Source: Thiomicrorhabdus indica (GTDB lineage Bacteria; Pseudomonadota; Gammaproteobacteria; Thiomicrospirales; Thiomicrospiraceae). Taken from it: a stretch of DNA of 64,000 nt. Where the stretch lies: NCBI RefSeq assembly GCF_004293625.1, contig NZ_CP033040.1, forward strand, positions 62,001-126,000, in the 5' to 3' direction. The notes under the pieces were generated by a model. It was given only the letters and a program-made list of their open reading frames with translations. It did not search any database and had not been told where the DNA came from. Numbering within the stretch: position 1 is the stretch's first letter; every line of letters starts with the position of its first letter. Positions 57,313 to 64,000 of the stretch are shown here, in pieces. The translations under genes were made by a program, and so were the position numbers.

Positions 57313-57866
57313 TGTAGACACTCCTTTAACGCTTGCAGGCTACGACGAATCCAAGATTTTACGGTGCCCAAAGGTTTGTTCAACAAATTTGAAATCTCTT
57401 CTTGTGTGTAACCTTCAACGTAAGAATGCAAAATGCATTGCTTGCTTTCGTCAGATAAGTTTTCCATACAATCGTATAGCGTTTTATGCTGCAAACTGTC
57501 ATCCATTGGGTTTTTATTTGAAGAGGTTTGTTGTTGCATTTTATCCAAAATATCCGTGAGAAATTCTGGGTCTGTTTGCACTTGACGTTGATGTTTTTCG
57601 AGCGCGTTTAAAGCTAAATTTCGGGTTAAGGTATAAATCCAGCCTCGGCCAGAACCGAGTTCAGGTTGGTAACTTTTGGCATTTGCCCAGATTTTAAGAA
57701 AGGCATCATGCACAATGTCTTCAGCGAGCGCTCGGTTTTTTAAGATTCGAAAAACGACCGTGAGTAATCGAGAGGCTTCTTGTTGATAAAGTTCGGTGAG
57801 TGCAGTTCGTTTTCCTGAAGCACAAGCCATTAATGCCGCTTCGTAATCAAAGGTAGGATCTGACAA
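57309..57866 (-). CDS. ECF RNA polymerase sigma factor (SigK-like)
   Basis: 185-residue group 4 sigma factor. Region 2 (N-R-A-L-A-E-D-I-V-H-D-A-F-L-K-I-W), region 4 HTH (Y-T-Q-E-E-I-S-N-L-L-N-K-P-L-G-T-V-K-S-W-I-R-R) and the R-G-W-I-Y-T-L-T-R-N segment are clear. Co-translated with its RskA-type anti-sigma (4-bp overlap). It probably activates envelope or oxidative-stress genes; the DUF3455 gene upstream is a candidate target. Confidence 0.95.
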   Translation of the reverse strand: MSDPTFDYEAALMACASGKRTALTELYQQEASRLLTVVFRILKNRALAEDIVHDAFLKIWANAKSYQPELGSGRGWIYTLTRNLALNALEKHQRQVQTDPEFLTDILDKMQQQTSSNKNPMDDSLQHKTLYDCMENLSDESKQCILHSYVEGYTQEEISNLLNKPLGTVKSWIRRSLQALKECLQ

Positions 57867-57898
57867 AACAAGGTATCCTCAAGCACGGAATAAAGTAC

Positions 57899-57948
57899 AG
57901 CCCAGTATAGCGAACTGGGCTTCAAAATTCATAGAGTCATGAGACTCT
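57899..57948. repeat. Two hairpins upstream of the ECF sigma gene
   Basis: AGCCCAGT (57899-57906) pairs with ACTGGGCT (57914-57921), and AGAGTC (57933-57938) pairs with GACTCT (57943-57948). Both lie between the DUF3455 stop and the sigma start. Either may end transcription of DUF3455; neither has a strong T tract. Confidence 0.5.
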
Positions 57949-57963
57949 TTACTTGAGAGAATC

Positions 57964-58494
57964 TTATTTCGCTTTCCAGAACAGGTAATCGCCAGAATAG
58001 TTCACAATCATTTTATGACCAATTTTATTCGCGTTGCACCCTTCAGCTGGCGCTTTACCGCCATTTAAATTAATGCGTTGAATGTACGTCACGCCTTTAA
58101 GTTCACCGTCACGTGGAGAGGCGTTTGCCTTCACCAATTGCATTGGAATGCTGCCTGCTTTTGATGGGGAGGTAGCAAGCTGTTTACCTGTTAGCACAGA
58201 CCCATCCAATGATTCCCAAGTGGCTGGGCCACCGTAGTAAGACACTTTATGATTGCCTTTGATATCGGTCAAAATCGCGCGAGGACCTGCAAATGACCAA
58301 GCGGCTTTGCCATCCTTTGCTTTACACTCCCAAGTGATGTTTCCTTTTGCATGCGTCATCATGGCAAGATGATTTCCAGCAGGAACTTGCACTTCTTTTG
58401 GAAGGTTTGATTGGTTAAATCCGCCTGCTTGGGTCGTAATGGCCATTGTTGAAAGAGCAGCGATTGTTAGAGATTTTGAGATCAAGTTTGTCAT
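57964..58494 (-). CDS. Exported DUF3455 family protein
   Basis: 176 residues. Signal peptide to about residue 23 (I-T-T-Q-A-G). The mature part has the DUF3455 pattern: P-A-G-N-H-L-A, Q-x-Y-x-C (here I-T-W-E-C-K), G-G-P-A-T-W-E-S-x-D-G-S and the W-K-A-K end. Function unknown. It lies next to and in line with the ECF sigma/anti-sigma pair, so it may be their target. Confidence 0.85.
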   Translation of the reverse strand: MTNLISKSLTIAALSTMAITTQAGGFNQSNLPKEVQVPAGNHLAMMTHAKGNITWECKAKDGKAAWSFAGPRAILTDIKGNHKVSYYGGPATWESLDGSVLTGKQLATSPSKAGSIPMQLVKANASPRDGELKGVTYIQRINLNGGKAPAEGCNANKIGHKMIVNYSGDYLFWKAK

Positions 58495-58872
58495 GGGTAA
58501 ATCCTTGTTTTGAAAATGTGTATTGAGTTTTTTTACGTTTTCATGAGTAAAGACCAGAGTAAGTTGTTATTGACTTATCCTGTCTTACTAGGTACTACCG
58601 GCCGGTAAAGTTTTTGGATGCAAAAAAATTAATTTTTTTGAAATGAATTGCTTCGCACACTCTTTGCTAAGATTAAATTCATACAAAAAATTTCATTTAT
58701 TCAAGTAAATGCGCACTGTTTTGGTGCTTTTTGCAGGCTTGTGGAACTTATGACGGAAAATTTATGACTTTTATCAAGCAAGCTTTAAGTTTCATAAAAA
58801 TGTATTTCTTTTTGGCTCGTTTTTGGGCAATGTAGAAAGGTTTCTTTTCAAAATAATTTAGGGGTAGGTTCA
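58495..58872. other. 378-bp divergent intergenic region
   Basis: Between DUF3455 (minus) and gnd (plus). It holds one ACCGGCCGGT palindrome (58597-58606) and AT-rich DNA. No clear promoter, operator or RNA gene is visible; the gnd ribosome site is GGGG near 58861. Confidence 0.5.
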
Positions 58873-60333
58873 ATGACACAACAGGCAGATATTGGATTAA
58901 TTGGTTTGGCGGTAATGGGCCAGAATCTCGTTTTAAATATGACGGATCACGGTTTTAAGGTGGCGGTCTATAATCGTTCACCACAAAAGACAGAAGACTT
59001 TTTGGCCGCAGAGCCGGAAAACACCCATTTAATTGGAACCTATTCCATTGAAGAGTTGGTCAATTCCCTAAAAGCACCGCGCAAAGTCATGTTAATGGTC
59101 AAGGCCGGGGAAGTGGTCGATTTGTTTATTGACCAATTGCTGCCGTATTTGTCGGAAGGTGACATTATTATCGATGGCGGAAATTCACTGTATACCGACT
59201 CTGAGCGCCGTACCAAAACACTACAAGAAAAAGGCATTCAGTTTATTGGTACCGGTGTTTCCGGTGGTGAAGAGGGTGCGCGTTTTGGACCGTCGATTAT
59301 GCCGGGTGGAAATTCAGCCGCATGGGAAGCCGTGAAACCTATTTTCCAAGCGATTTCTGCCAAAGCCGATAATGCGCCTTGTTGTGATTGGGTGGGTGAT
59401 GGCGGTGCTGGTCATTATGTGAAAATGGTGCATAACGGTATTGAATATGGTGATATGCAATTGATTGCTGAGTCATATCATTTAATGCGTTATGGCTTAG
59501 GCATGAGCGCCAAGAAATGCCAGAAGGTTTTCTCGAAATGGAACAAGGGTGTTTTAGACAGTTATTTAATTGAAATTACCGCTGAGATTCTGAAGTTTAC
59601 CGACAAAGACGGTGAGCCATTGGTCGATAAAATTCTGGATGCGGCCGGTCAAAAAGGCACCGGAAAATGGACAGGGATTAGCTCTTTAGAATTAGGTATT
59701 CCGGTCACCCTCATTACGGAGTCGGTCTATTCTCGTTGTTTGTCAGCTTTAAAAGATGAACGTGTCAAAGCGCAAGCGCATTTTGGTAAACCACCAAAAC
59801 CATTAAAACTGGAAAAAGACGACCGTAAGGCGATGCTAAAAGCAATTCATGACGCGCTTTATGCGTCGAAAATCATTTCCTATGCGCAAGGCTACATGCT
59901 GATGCGTGAAGCGGCTAAGGAGTTTGGTTGGCAGCTGAATTATGGCGGCATCGCTTTGATGTGGCGCGGTGGCTGTATTATCCGTTCGACGTTCTTGGGC
60001 GAGATTAAAAATGCCTACGAGAAGAATCCTGACCTGAGTAATTTATTACTTGCCGACTTCTTTACCAAAGCGTTGGAAGACAGTGATGAAAACTGGCGTA
60101 AAGCGGTGACCTTTGCGATTTCTCAAAAAATTCCGGTACCGGCTTTGAGCTCGGCGTTAGCATTTTTTGATGGTTATAAAACAGCAAACTTGCCGGCAAA
60201 TATTTTGCAAGCCCAGCGTGATTATTTCGGGGCGCATACTTATGAGCGAGTTGATGCGCCACGTGGTGAATTTTTCCATACGGATTGGATTCAATCTGGC
60301 GGTCGGGTCTCTTCGACAACTTACGAGGTGTAG
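58873..60333 (+). CDS. gnd: 6-Phosphogluconate dehydrogenase (decarboxylating)
   Basis: 486-residue NADP-dependent enzyme: 6-phosphogluconate to ribulose 5-phosphate plus CO2 and NADPH. The dinucleotide fold starts [13 protein letters not shown]. The G[20 protein letters not shown] block, the catalytic K in [12 protein letters not shown] and Y-F-G-A-H-T-Y-E-R near the end are intact. First of three genes (gnd-zwf-pgl) for the oxidative branch of the pentose phosphate pathway, in that unusual order. Confidence 0.97.
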   Translation: MTQQADIGLIGLAVMGQNLVLNMTDHGFKVAVYNRSPQKTEDFLAAEPENTHLIGTYSIEELVNSLKAPRKVMLMVKAGEVVDLFIDQLLPYLSEGDIIIDGGNSLYTDSERRTKTLQEKGIQFIGTGVSGGEEGARFGPSIMPGGNSAAWEAVKPIFQAISAKADNAPCCDWVGDGGAGHYVKMVHNGIEYGDMQLIAESYHLMRYGLGMSAKKCQKVFSKWNKGVLDSYLIEITAEILKFTDKDGEPLVDKILDAAGQKGTGKWTGISSLELGIPVTLITESVYSRCLSALKDERVKAQAHFGKPPKPLKLEKDDRKAMLKAIHDALYASKIISYAQGYMLMREAAKEFGWQLNYGGIALMWRGGCIIRSTFLGEIKNAYEKNPDLSNLLLADFFTKALEDSDENWRKAVTFAISQKIPVPALSSALAFFDGYKTANLPANILQAQRDYFGAHTYERVDAPRGEFFHTDWIQSGGRVSSTTYEV

Positions 60334-60335
60334 TG

Positions 60336-61820
60336 ATGGGAAATCCGTGTACCTATGTGGTGTTTGGAGCGACGGGCAATTTGTCTATGAGCAAATTGAT
60401 GCCGGCGTTTTATCACCTTGATAAACATAATCGTTTACAGGATGAAGTGCGTATTGTCGCGATTGGTCGTCGTGATTGGAATCGAGATCAGTGGTTAGAA
60501 AAAGTTCGAGAAGCGATTTTGCCTAAAGCACGTGGTGGTATTGAGGATGAAGTTTGCGAGCGTTTTTGTGGGCGTTTGGATTACTTTAAGATGGATGTAC
60601 TCGATGCCGAAGATTACCTTCGATTGAAGACGTATCTGCTCGATCAAAGCTATTCTCAAAATATCGCTTACTATTTATCACTTGGACCTGACCAGTTTGC
60701 GCCAACGGTGAAATGTTTGGGGCAATCGGACATGTTGGAAGAGAGAAGTGGTTGGAAACGAGTGGTGCTTGAAAAGCCATTTGGTTTTGATGGTGAGAGC
60801 GCCAAGCAGCTACAAAAGCGTTTGAATCGTTATTTGAAAGAAGAACAAACCTACCGAATAGATCATTATCTTGGCAAAGGCATGGTTCAGAATGTCATGG
60901 TATTCCGTTTCGCGAATATCTTGATGGAGCCTTTGTGGAATCGTAATTACATCGATCATATTCAAATCACTCATGCGGAAGATCGCCCCATTGGAACCAG
61001 AGCCGGTTATTACGACACCAGTGGCGCCATGCGTGACATGATTCAGTCGCATTTGTTGCAACTATTGGCGTTAATCACCATGGAACCGCCAGCATCGCGT
61101 GACGCAGAAGATTTGCGTGATGAGAAAGTAAAATTGCTTAAGTCGATTCGGCCGATTCCCAAAAATATGGTGCATGCACACGCGTATCGTGCGCAGTATT
61201 CGGAGGGTATGGTGAATGGCGAACAGGTACCGTCGTATTTGTCAGAACCTGGAGTGGATTCTGATAGTGTTACAGAGACCTACGCTGCTTTGAAATTGTA
61301 TATTGATAACTGGCGTTGGGCTGGTGTGCCGTTTTACATTCAAACGGGTAAAAATATGCCCAAAAACCGGACAATTGTTGCGATTCGATTTAAGTATCCT
61401 CCCAAGCAATTTTTCCGTGAATCACAAGTGAAAAAAATGGAGCCGAACTGGATTGTCTTTGGGATTCAGCCTGAAGAGTCGATTCGAATTGAGCTGACAG
61501 CCAAGCAACCCGGTTTGGAAATCATGACGGAACAGACCAGTTTGGATGCGACTTTAAAGGGCGATGACAACACGAATTATGATGCTTATGAAGAGCTTTT
61601 GTTAGATGTGATTATGGGTGATCGTTCGTTGTTTTTACGTTATGACGAAGTGAAAGCGGCTTGGAATGTCGTTGATCCTGTCATTCAAGCATGGAGTTCT
61701 GAAACTTCCTATATTGATACTTATACCTCGGGCTCTTGGGGGCCAGAAGGCTCGAAAAAGCTGTTTGATCATCCCGACCAATGTTGGCGTTTTCATTACA
61801 CACCGGAGTGCAAAAAATGA
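60336..61820 (+). CDS. zwf: Glucose-6-phosphate 1-dehydrogenase
   Basis: 494 residues; makes 6-phosphogluconolactone and NADPH from glucose 6-phosphate. The true start is ATG at 60336, 2 bp after the gnd stop, with GAGGTG as ribosome site; the longer frame from 60285 lies in gnd. The [11 protein letters not shown]-terminal motif, the catalytic R-I-D-H-Y-L-G-K and E-K-P-F-G segments are present. Its stop overlaps pgl as ATGA, so the three genes are translationally coupled. Confidence 0.97.
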   Translation: MGNPCTYVVFGATGNLSMSKLMPAFYHLDKHNRLQDEVRIVAIGRRDWNRDQWLEKVREAILPKARGGIEDEVCERFCGRLDYFKMDVLDAEDYLRLKTYLLDQSYSQNIAYYLSLGPDQFAPTVKCLGQSDMLEERSGWKRVVLEKPFGFDGESAKQLQKRLNRYLKEEQTYRIDHYLGKGMVQNVMVFRFANILMEPLWNRNYIDHIQITHAEDRPIGTRAGYYDTSGAMRDMIQSHLLQLLALITMEPPASRDAEDLRDEKVKLLKSIRPIPKNMVHAHAYRAQYSEGMVNGEQVPSYLSEPGVDSDSVTETYAALKLYIDNWRWAGVPFYIQTGKNMPKNRTIVAIRFKYPPKQFFRESQVKKMEPNWIVFGIQPEESIRIELTAKQPGLEIMTEQTSLDATLKGDDNTNYDAYEELLLDVIMGDRSLFLRYDEVKAAWNVVDPVIQAWSSETSYIDTYTSGSWGPEGSKKLFDHPDQCWRFHYTPECKK

Positions 61821-62536
61821 GTCAGGTGGAGCTGCCGTCAAACTGGCAAATATTTGAGGCATCTGCTGTGGTCGCTCAGCATGCATGCGATAAAATCATG
61901 GCGCTTGCCAATCAAGCGATTTCTGAAAAAGGGCGCTTTGACTTTGTCACAGCAGGTGGTAGTACCCCGAATGCCATTTATGCCTTGTTGGCTAAACTTG
62001 AGCAACAACAGCCGAAAGCCACGAAGTGGAGAAAATGGTTTATTTATGTTGGAGATGAACGGGTTTTACCGGCCGGTGATAATGAGCGAAACAGCCAGAT
62101 GTTGGAATCGCACTGGCTAGAAAATAGTCGGATTCCCAAAAGTAATCGCTTTTATATGCCGACAGAGCTGGGGTTGCAGGCGGCGGCTGATTTTTATCGA
62201 AAAGTGATTGCTGGTGTTGAATTTGATTTAGTTCTGCTTGGAATGGGTGAAGACGGACATACTGCCAGTTTATTTCCTGGTCATTCGAGTGTCAGTTTGG
62301 GAGGAGTGGTTTGTGAAACTCAATCTCCAAAGCCGCCTCTAGAGCGTTTGAGCTTAAGTTATGAAACCTTAAGTTCTGCAAAAACGGTGATGAAAATTGT
62401 TACCGGCCGGTCAAAATCTGAGGCTTTGCATGCTTGGTTGGATGATCAAGATTTGCCAATTACACGGGTCAAAGGGGTAACAGAAACTTTGGTTATGGTC
62501 GATCAAGAAGCGATTGCTGATCTTACCGATAAATAA
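61817..62536 (+). CDS. pgl: 6-Phosphogluconolactonase
   Basis: 239 residues, DevB type. It hydrolyses 6-phosphogluconolactone and completes the oxidative branch with zwf and gnd. Visible: [18 protein letters not shown]-x-[21 protein letters not shown]. Start ATG at 61817 overlaps the zwf stop by 4 bp; GGAG lies 9 bases upstream. Two ACCGGCCGGT copies in the gene and one right after. An IS3-family element begins 27 bp downstream. Confidence 0.96.
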   Translation: MSQVELPSNWQIFEASAVVAQHACDKIMALANQAISEKGRFDFVTAGGSTPNAIYALLAKLEQQQPKATKWRKWFIYVGDERVLPAGDNERNSQMLESHWLENSRIPKSNRFYMPTELGLQAAADFYRKVIAGVEFDLVLLGMGEDGHTASLFPGHSSVSLGGVVCETQSPKPPLERLSLSYETLSSAKTVMKIVTGRSKSEALHAWLDDQDLPITRVKGVTETLVMVDQEAIADLTDK

Positions 62537-62593
62537 GAATTCTTTACCGGCCGGTAAACTCTTGTCCCGTCCTGAAATAAGTTGACACTTTTT

Positions 62594-63328
62594 TCAGGTA
62601 AAAAACGCTCGATGAACTTCATCGGGCGTTTTGTATTTTAACGCCAAGTGTGGACGTTGAGTATTGTAGATTTCAATCGACTCTTTCACCATTTGTCGAG
62701 CCTGATCAACATCCTTTGGCTTGGTTAATAAAAACTCATTCTTCAGAATCCCGTTCACTCTCTCCGCCAAAGCGTTTTGATAGCAATCATAACCATCCGT
62801 CATCGAACAGATAATGCCATGTTTTTCATGGAACACTTGATAAGGTTTTGAACAGTACTGAATCCCTCTATCCGAGTGATGAATGAGTGCCCCTTTTCCT
62901 AATCTATTTTTCACTGCGTTCTTTAATGCCTGAAGGACTGGTTGAGCATGCAAAGTGTCGTGCACATGGTAGCCAACGATCTTACGAGAACAGGCATCGG
63001 TGACTAAGCTGAGATAGGCCTGGCCGTGTTGTACTGGTAAATAGGTAATGTCTGCAACCCAGAGTTTCTCTGGCGCTTTGGCTAAACGCCTTTGCCCCTG
63101 CTCTTTGATGAGATTGGGGTGCTTATAAAACCGATGATGACTGTGCGTGGTTTTATGATAGGCTCGCTTATTAGGCACTAATAAACGCTGCCAACGTAAC
63201 AAGTCAAACAACTTGTCTCGTCCAATCTTCAATCCTTCTTGGGCTTTAGCTAATAGCAAGTTGTGTAGCTTTCGGGTACCAATCCGCGGCTGGCTGATAC
63301 GTATCGCTTGTACAAAATCCAGAATCAT
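62594..63328 (-). CDS. IS3-family transposase OrfB (integrase domain)
   Basis: 244 residues from its first ATG. In the animal-type rve fold the triad is V-A-D-I-T-Y-L, H-H-S-D-R-G-I-Q-Y and E-R-V-N-G (DDE with 35 residues before the E). It is normally made as an OrfAB fusion by -1 frameshift at 63463-63469; the open frame continues upstream to that site. The C-terminus R-P-H-L-A-L-K-Y-K-T-P is typical. Confidence 0.95.
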   Translation of the reverse strand: MILDFVQAIRISQPRIGTRKLHNLLLAKAQEGLKIGRDKLFDLLRWQRLLVPNKRAYHKTTHSHHRFYKHPNLIKEQGQRRLAKAPEKLWVADITYLPVQHGQAYLSLVTDACSRKIVGYHVHDTLHAQPVLQALKNAVKNRLGKGALIHHSDRGIQYCSKPYQVFHEKHGIICSMTDGYDCYQNALAERVNGILKNEFLLTKPKDVDQARQMVKESIEIYNTQRPHLALKYKTPDEVHRAFFT

Positions 63329-63414
63329 CCGGTATTGCTTTTCTTTGAGCCGCTGCCTTTGTAATCCTTGGTAGTAAGCCTGACGGCTTATCTGTAAGAA
63401 TCGACAAGCATTGC

Positions 63415-63825
63415 TTATGTTGAGCCCTTGGATCTGTTTTTGATCGATAACTCGGCTAACCGCTTTTTTGTCAAGCTAACTCCAAAGTCCTCTTTCATGA
63501 CTTTGACGACGCCTTCAAAGAATTGGGCTTTGAGTTTTTCTTCGGCGAGTTCTTGTTCAAGCTCTTTAATGCGCTGCTCTGGCGTCTTTTCAGCTTTAGT
63601 CGTCGGCATAATGATTCCTCGAAGATGTCGGTTAATGGCGTTGGCGTCAGACCAATTTAACTTACCATGCTTTCTAAGCCAAACTAAAACGGTAGATCGT
63701 CCTTGGATACCATAATGTGCTTGCGCTTGTTTATAAGTCATTTCGCCTTTTTCGACTTGGTCTACAACGGACAATTTAAAAGCGAGGGAATAATCGCGCT
63801 GTGTGCGCTTAGTGTTTGAAGACAT
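63415..63825 (-). CDS. IS3-family transposase OrfA (HTH/leucine zipper)
   Basis: 136 residues with an HTH_Tnp_1 helix-turn-helix (V-V-D-Q-V-E-K-G-E-M-T-Y-K-Q-A-Q-A-H-Y-G) and a coiled-coil (R-I-K-E-L-E-Q-E-L-A-E-E-K-L-K) for dimerisation. Ends T-K-K-R-L-A-E-L just after the slippery site. Confidence 0.94.
   Translation of the reverse strand: MSSNTKRTQRDYSLAFKLSVVDQVEKGEMTYKQAQAHYGIQGRSTVLVWLRKHGKLNWSDANAINRHLRGIIMPTTKAEKTPEQRIKELEQELAEEKLKAQFFEGVVKVMKEDFGVSLTKKRLAELSIKNRSKGST
63463..63469 (-). promoter_or_regulatory. Programmed -1 frameshift site of the IS3 element
   Basis: On the minus strand the codons ACA-AAA-AAG form the heptamer A-AAA-AAG. A -1 shift there continues as K-K-A-V-S-R-V-I-D-Q-K-Q and joins OrfB in frame. 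Confidence 0.85.
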
Positions 63826-63883
63826 TACTTTTTCCTTTTCGGTTCAGAAAAAGTGTCAATCTTATTTAGGACGGGTCATCTAA

Positions 63884-63915
63884 ATAAAAAAAGGCGCATA
63901 ATGGCGCCTTTTTTA
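63884..63915. terminator. Bidirectional terminator at the right side of the IS3 element
   Basis: AAAAAAGGCGC pairs with GCGCCTTTTTT around ATAATG. It ends the minus-strand gene at 63944 and, before the IS3 insertion, probably also the gnd-zwf-pgl operon. Confidence 0.85.
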
Positions 63916-63943
63916 TTGCTAAGCTACTTAAAATTAAGTGAAA

Positions 63944-64000
63944 TTAGTATTTAAGTAGGTAAGCATTTTTCGTGTCGATTTTGTAAGTCCAAGAATCCGT
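63944..64000 (-). CDS. C-terminal end of an unidentified gene
   Basis: The minus strand reads 18 codons (T-D-S-W-T-Y-K-I-D-T-K-N-A-Y-L-L-K-Y) to a TAA at 63944, followed by a terminator 29 bp on. The rest lies beyond the right edge. Too short to name; aromatic residues suggest a beta-rich secreted protein. Confidence 0.45.
   Translation of the reverse strand, partial: TDSWTYKIDTKNAYLLKY

Larger units (their letters stand above)
62563..63878 (-). mobile_element. IS3-family insertion sequence (1316 bp, TSD TCT)
   Basis: The ends are TGTCCCGTCCTGAAATAAG (left) and TGACCCGTCCTAAATAAG (right, read inward), both followed by TTGACACTTTTT. TCT is repeated at 62560-62562 and 63879-63881, the 3-bp duplication typical of IS3. 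OrfA and OrfB are both intact with a programmed frameshift site between them, so the element is probably active. Confidence 0.94.

Overview
The window looks like a chromosomal segment of a free-living, flagellated gammaproteobacterium of moderate GC content. The gene set (System II cytochrome c maturation by ResB/CcsB, two chemoreceptors, three c-di-GMP proteins, OxyR/KatG, copper defence, a gnd-zwf-pgl operon) fits the sulfur-oxidiser group around Thiomicrospira, Hydrogenovibrio and Thiomicrorhabdus. That placement is inference from gene content, not a database match.

Layout. 0-19.5 kb is core: hemF (partial), a DUF4197 protein and an M48 protease, tsaC-thrB, polA, a poly-HAMP chemoreceptor, an Aer-like receptor with a CZB-like tail, engB, resB-ccsB-dsbA, an acetolactate-synthase-type enzyme and a nitroreductase. 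At 19.65-19.9 kb an AT-rich gap carries a cluster of DnaA-box-like 9-mers around an IHF consensus. 19.9-28.3 kb holds oxyR, mlaA, nhaA, a GGDEF-EAL protein and katG, so a peroxide sensor and its probable target lie 5 kb apart. 28.4-30.4 kb has three small-molecule or unknown genes that all use non-ATG starts. 30.6-34.4 kb has two secreted lipoproteins (5'-nucleotidase type and choice-of-anchor I). 34.6-40.3 kb is one PAS-GGDEF-EAL gene split by an IS21-family element. 40.7-44.8 kb is a copper operon. 44.9-49.9 kb has a nitroreductase, a diguanylate cyclase, an Lrp-type regulator and leuA.

50.2-53.3 kb is a run of integron-type gene cassettes with recognisable attC sites but no integrase in the window (a CALIN-like array). 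It carries a HEPN-like protein, a membrane-anchored unknown, an HNH nuclease and a small unknown. 53.4-58.5 kb returns to resident genes: a C39-like protease, a double cupin, a TIGR03643 protein, an RNase J-family nuclease, and an ECF sigma/RskA anti-sigma pair beside a DUF3455 protein. 58.9-62.5 kb is the oxidative pentose phosphate operon, followed by an intact IS3-family element.

Two window-scale signals stand out. First, the palindrome ACCGGCCGGT occurs about 27 times perfectly (the core CCGGCCGG about 35 times), in coding and intergenic DNA alike, but is absent from the cassette array and its surroundings. Second, a perfect ParB parS site at 56.5 kb and a one-mismatch copy at 2.6 kb suggest that this is origin-proximal DNA, which makes the DnaA/IHF cluster between them worth testing as an oriC-like or DnaA-titrating locus.
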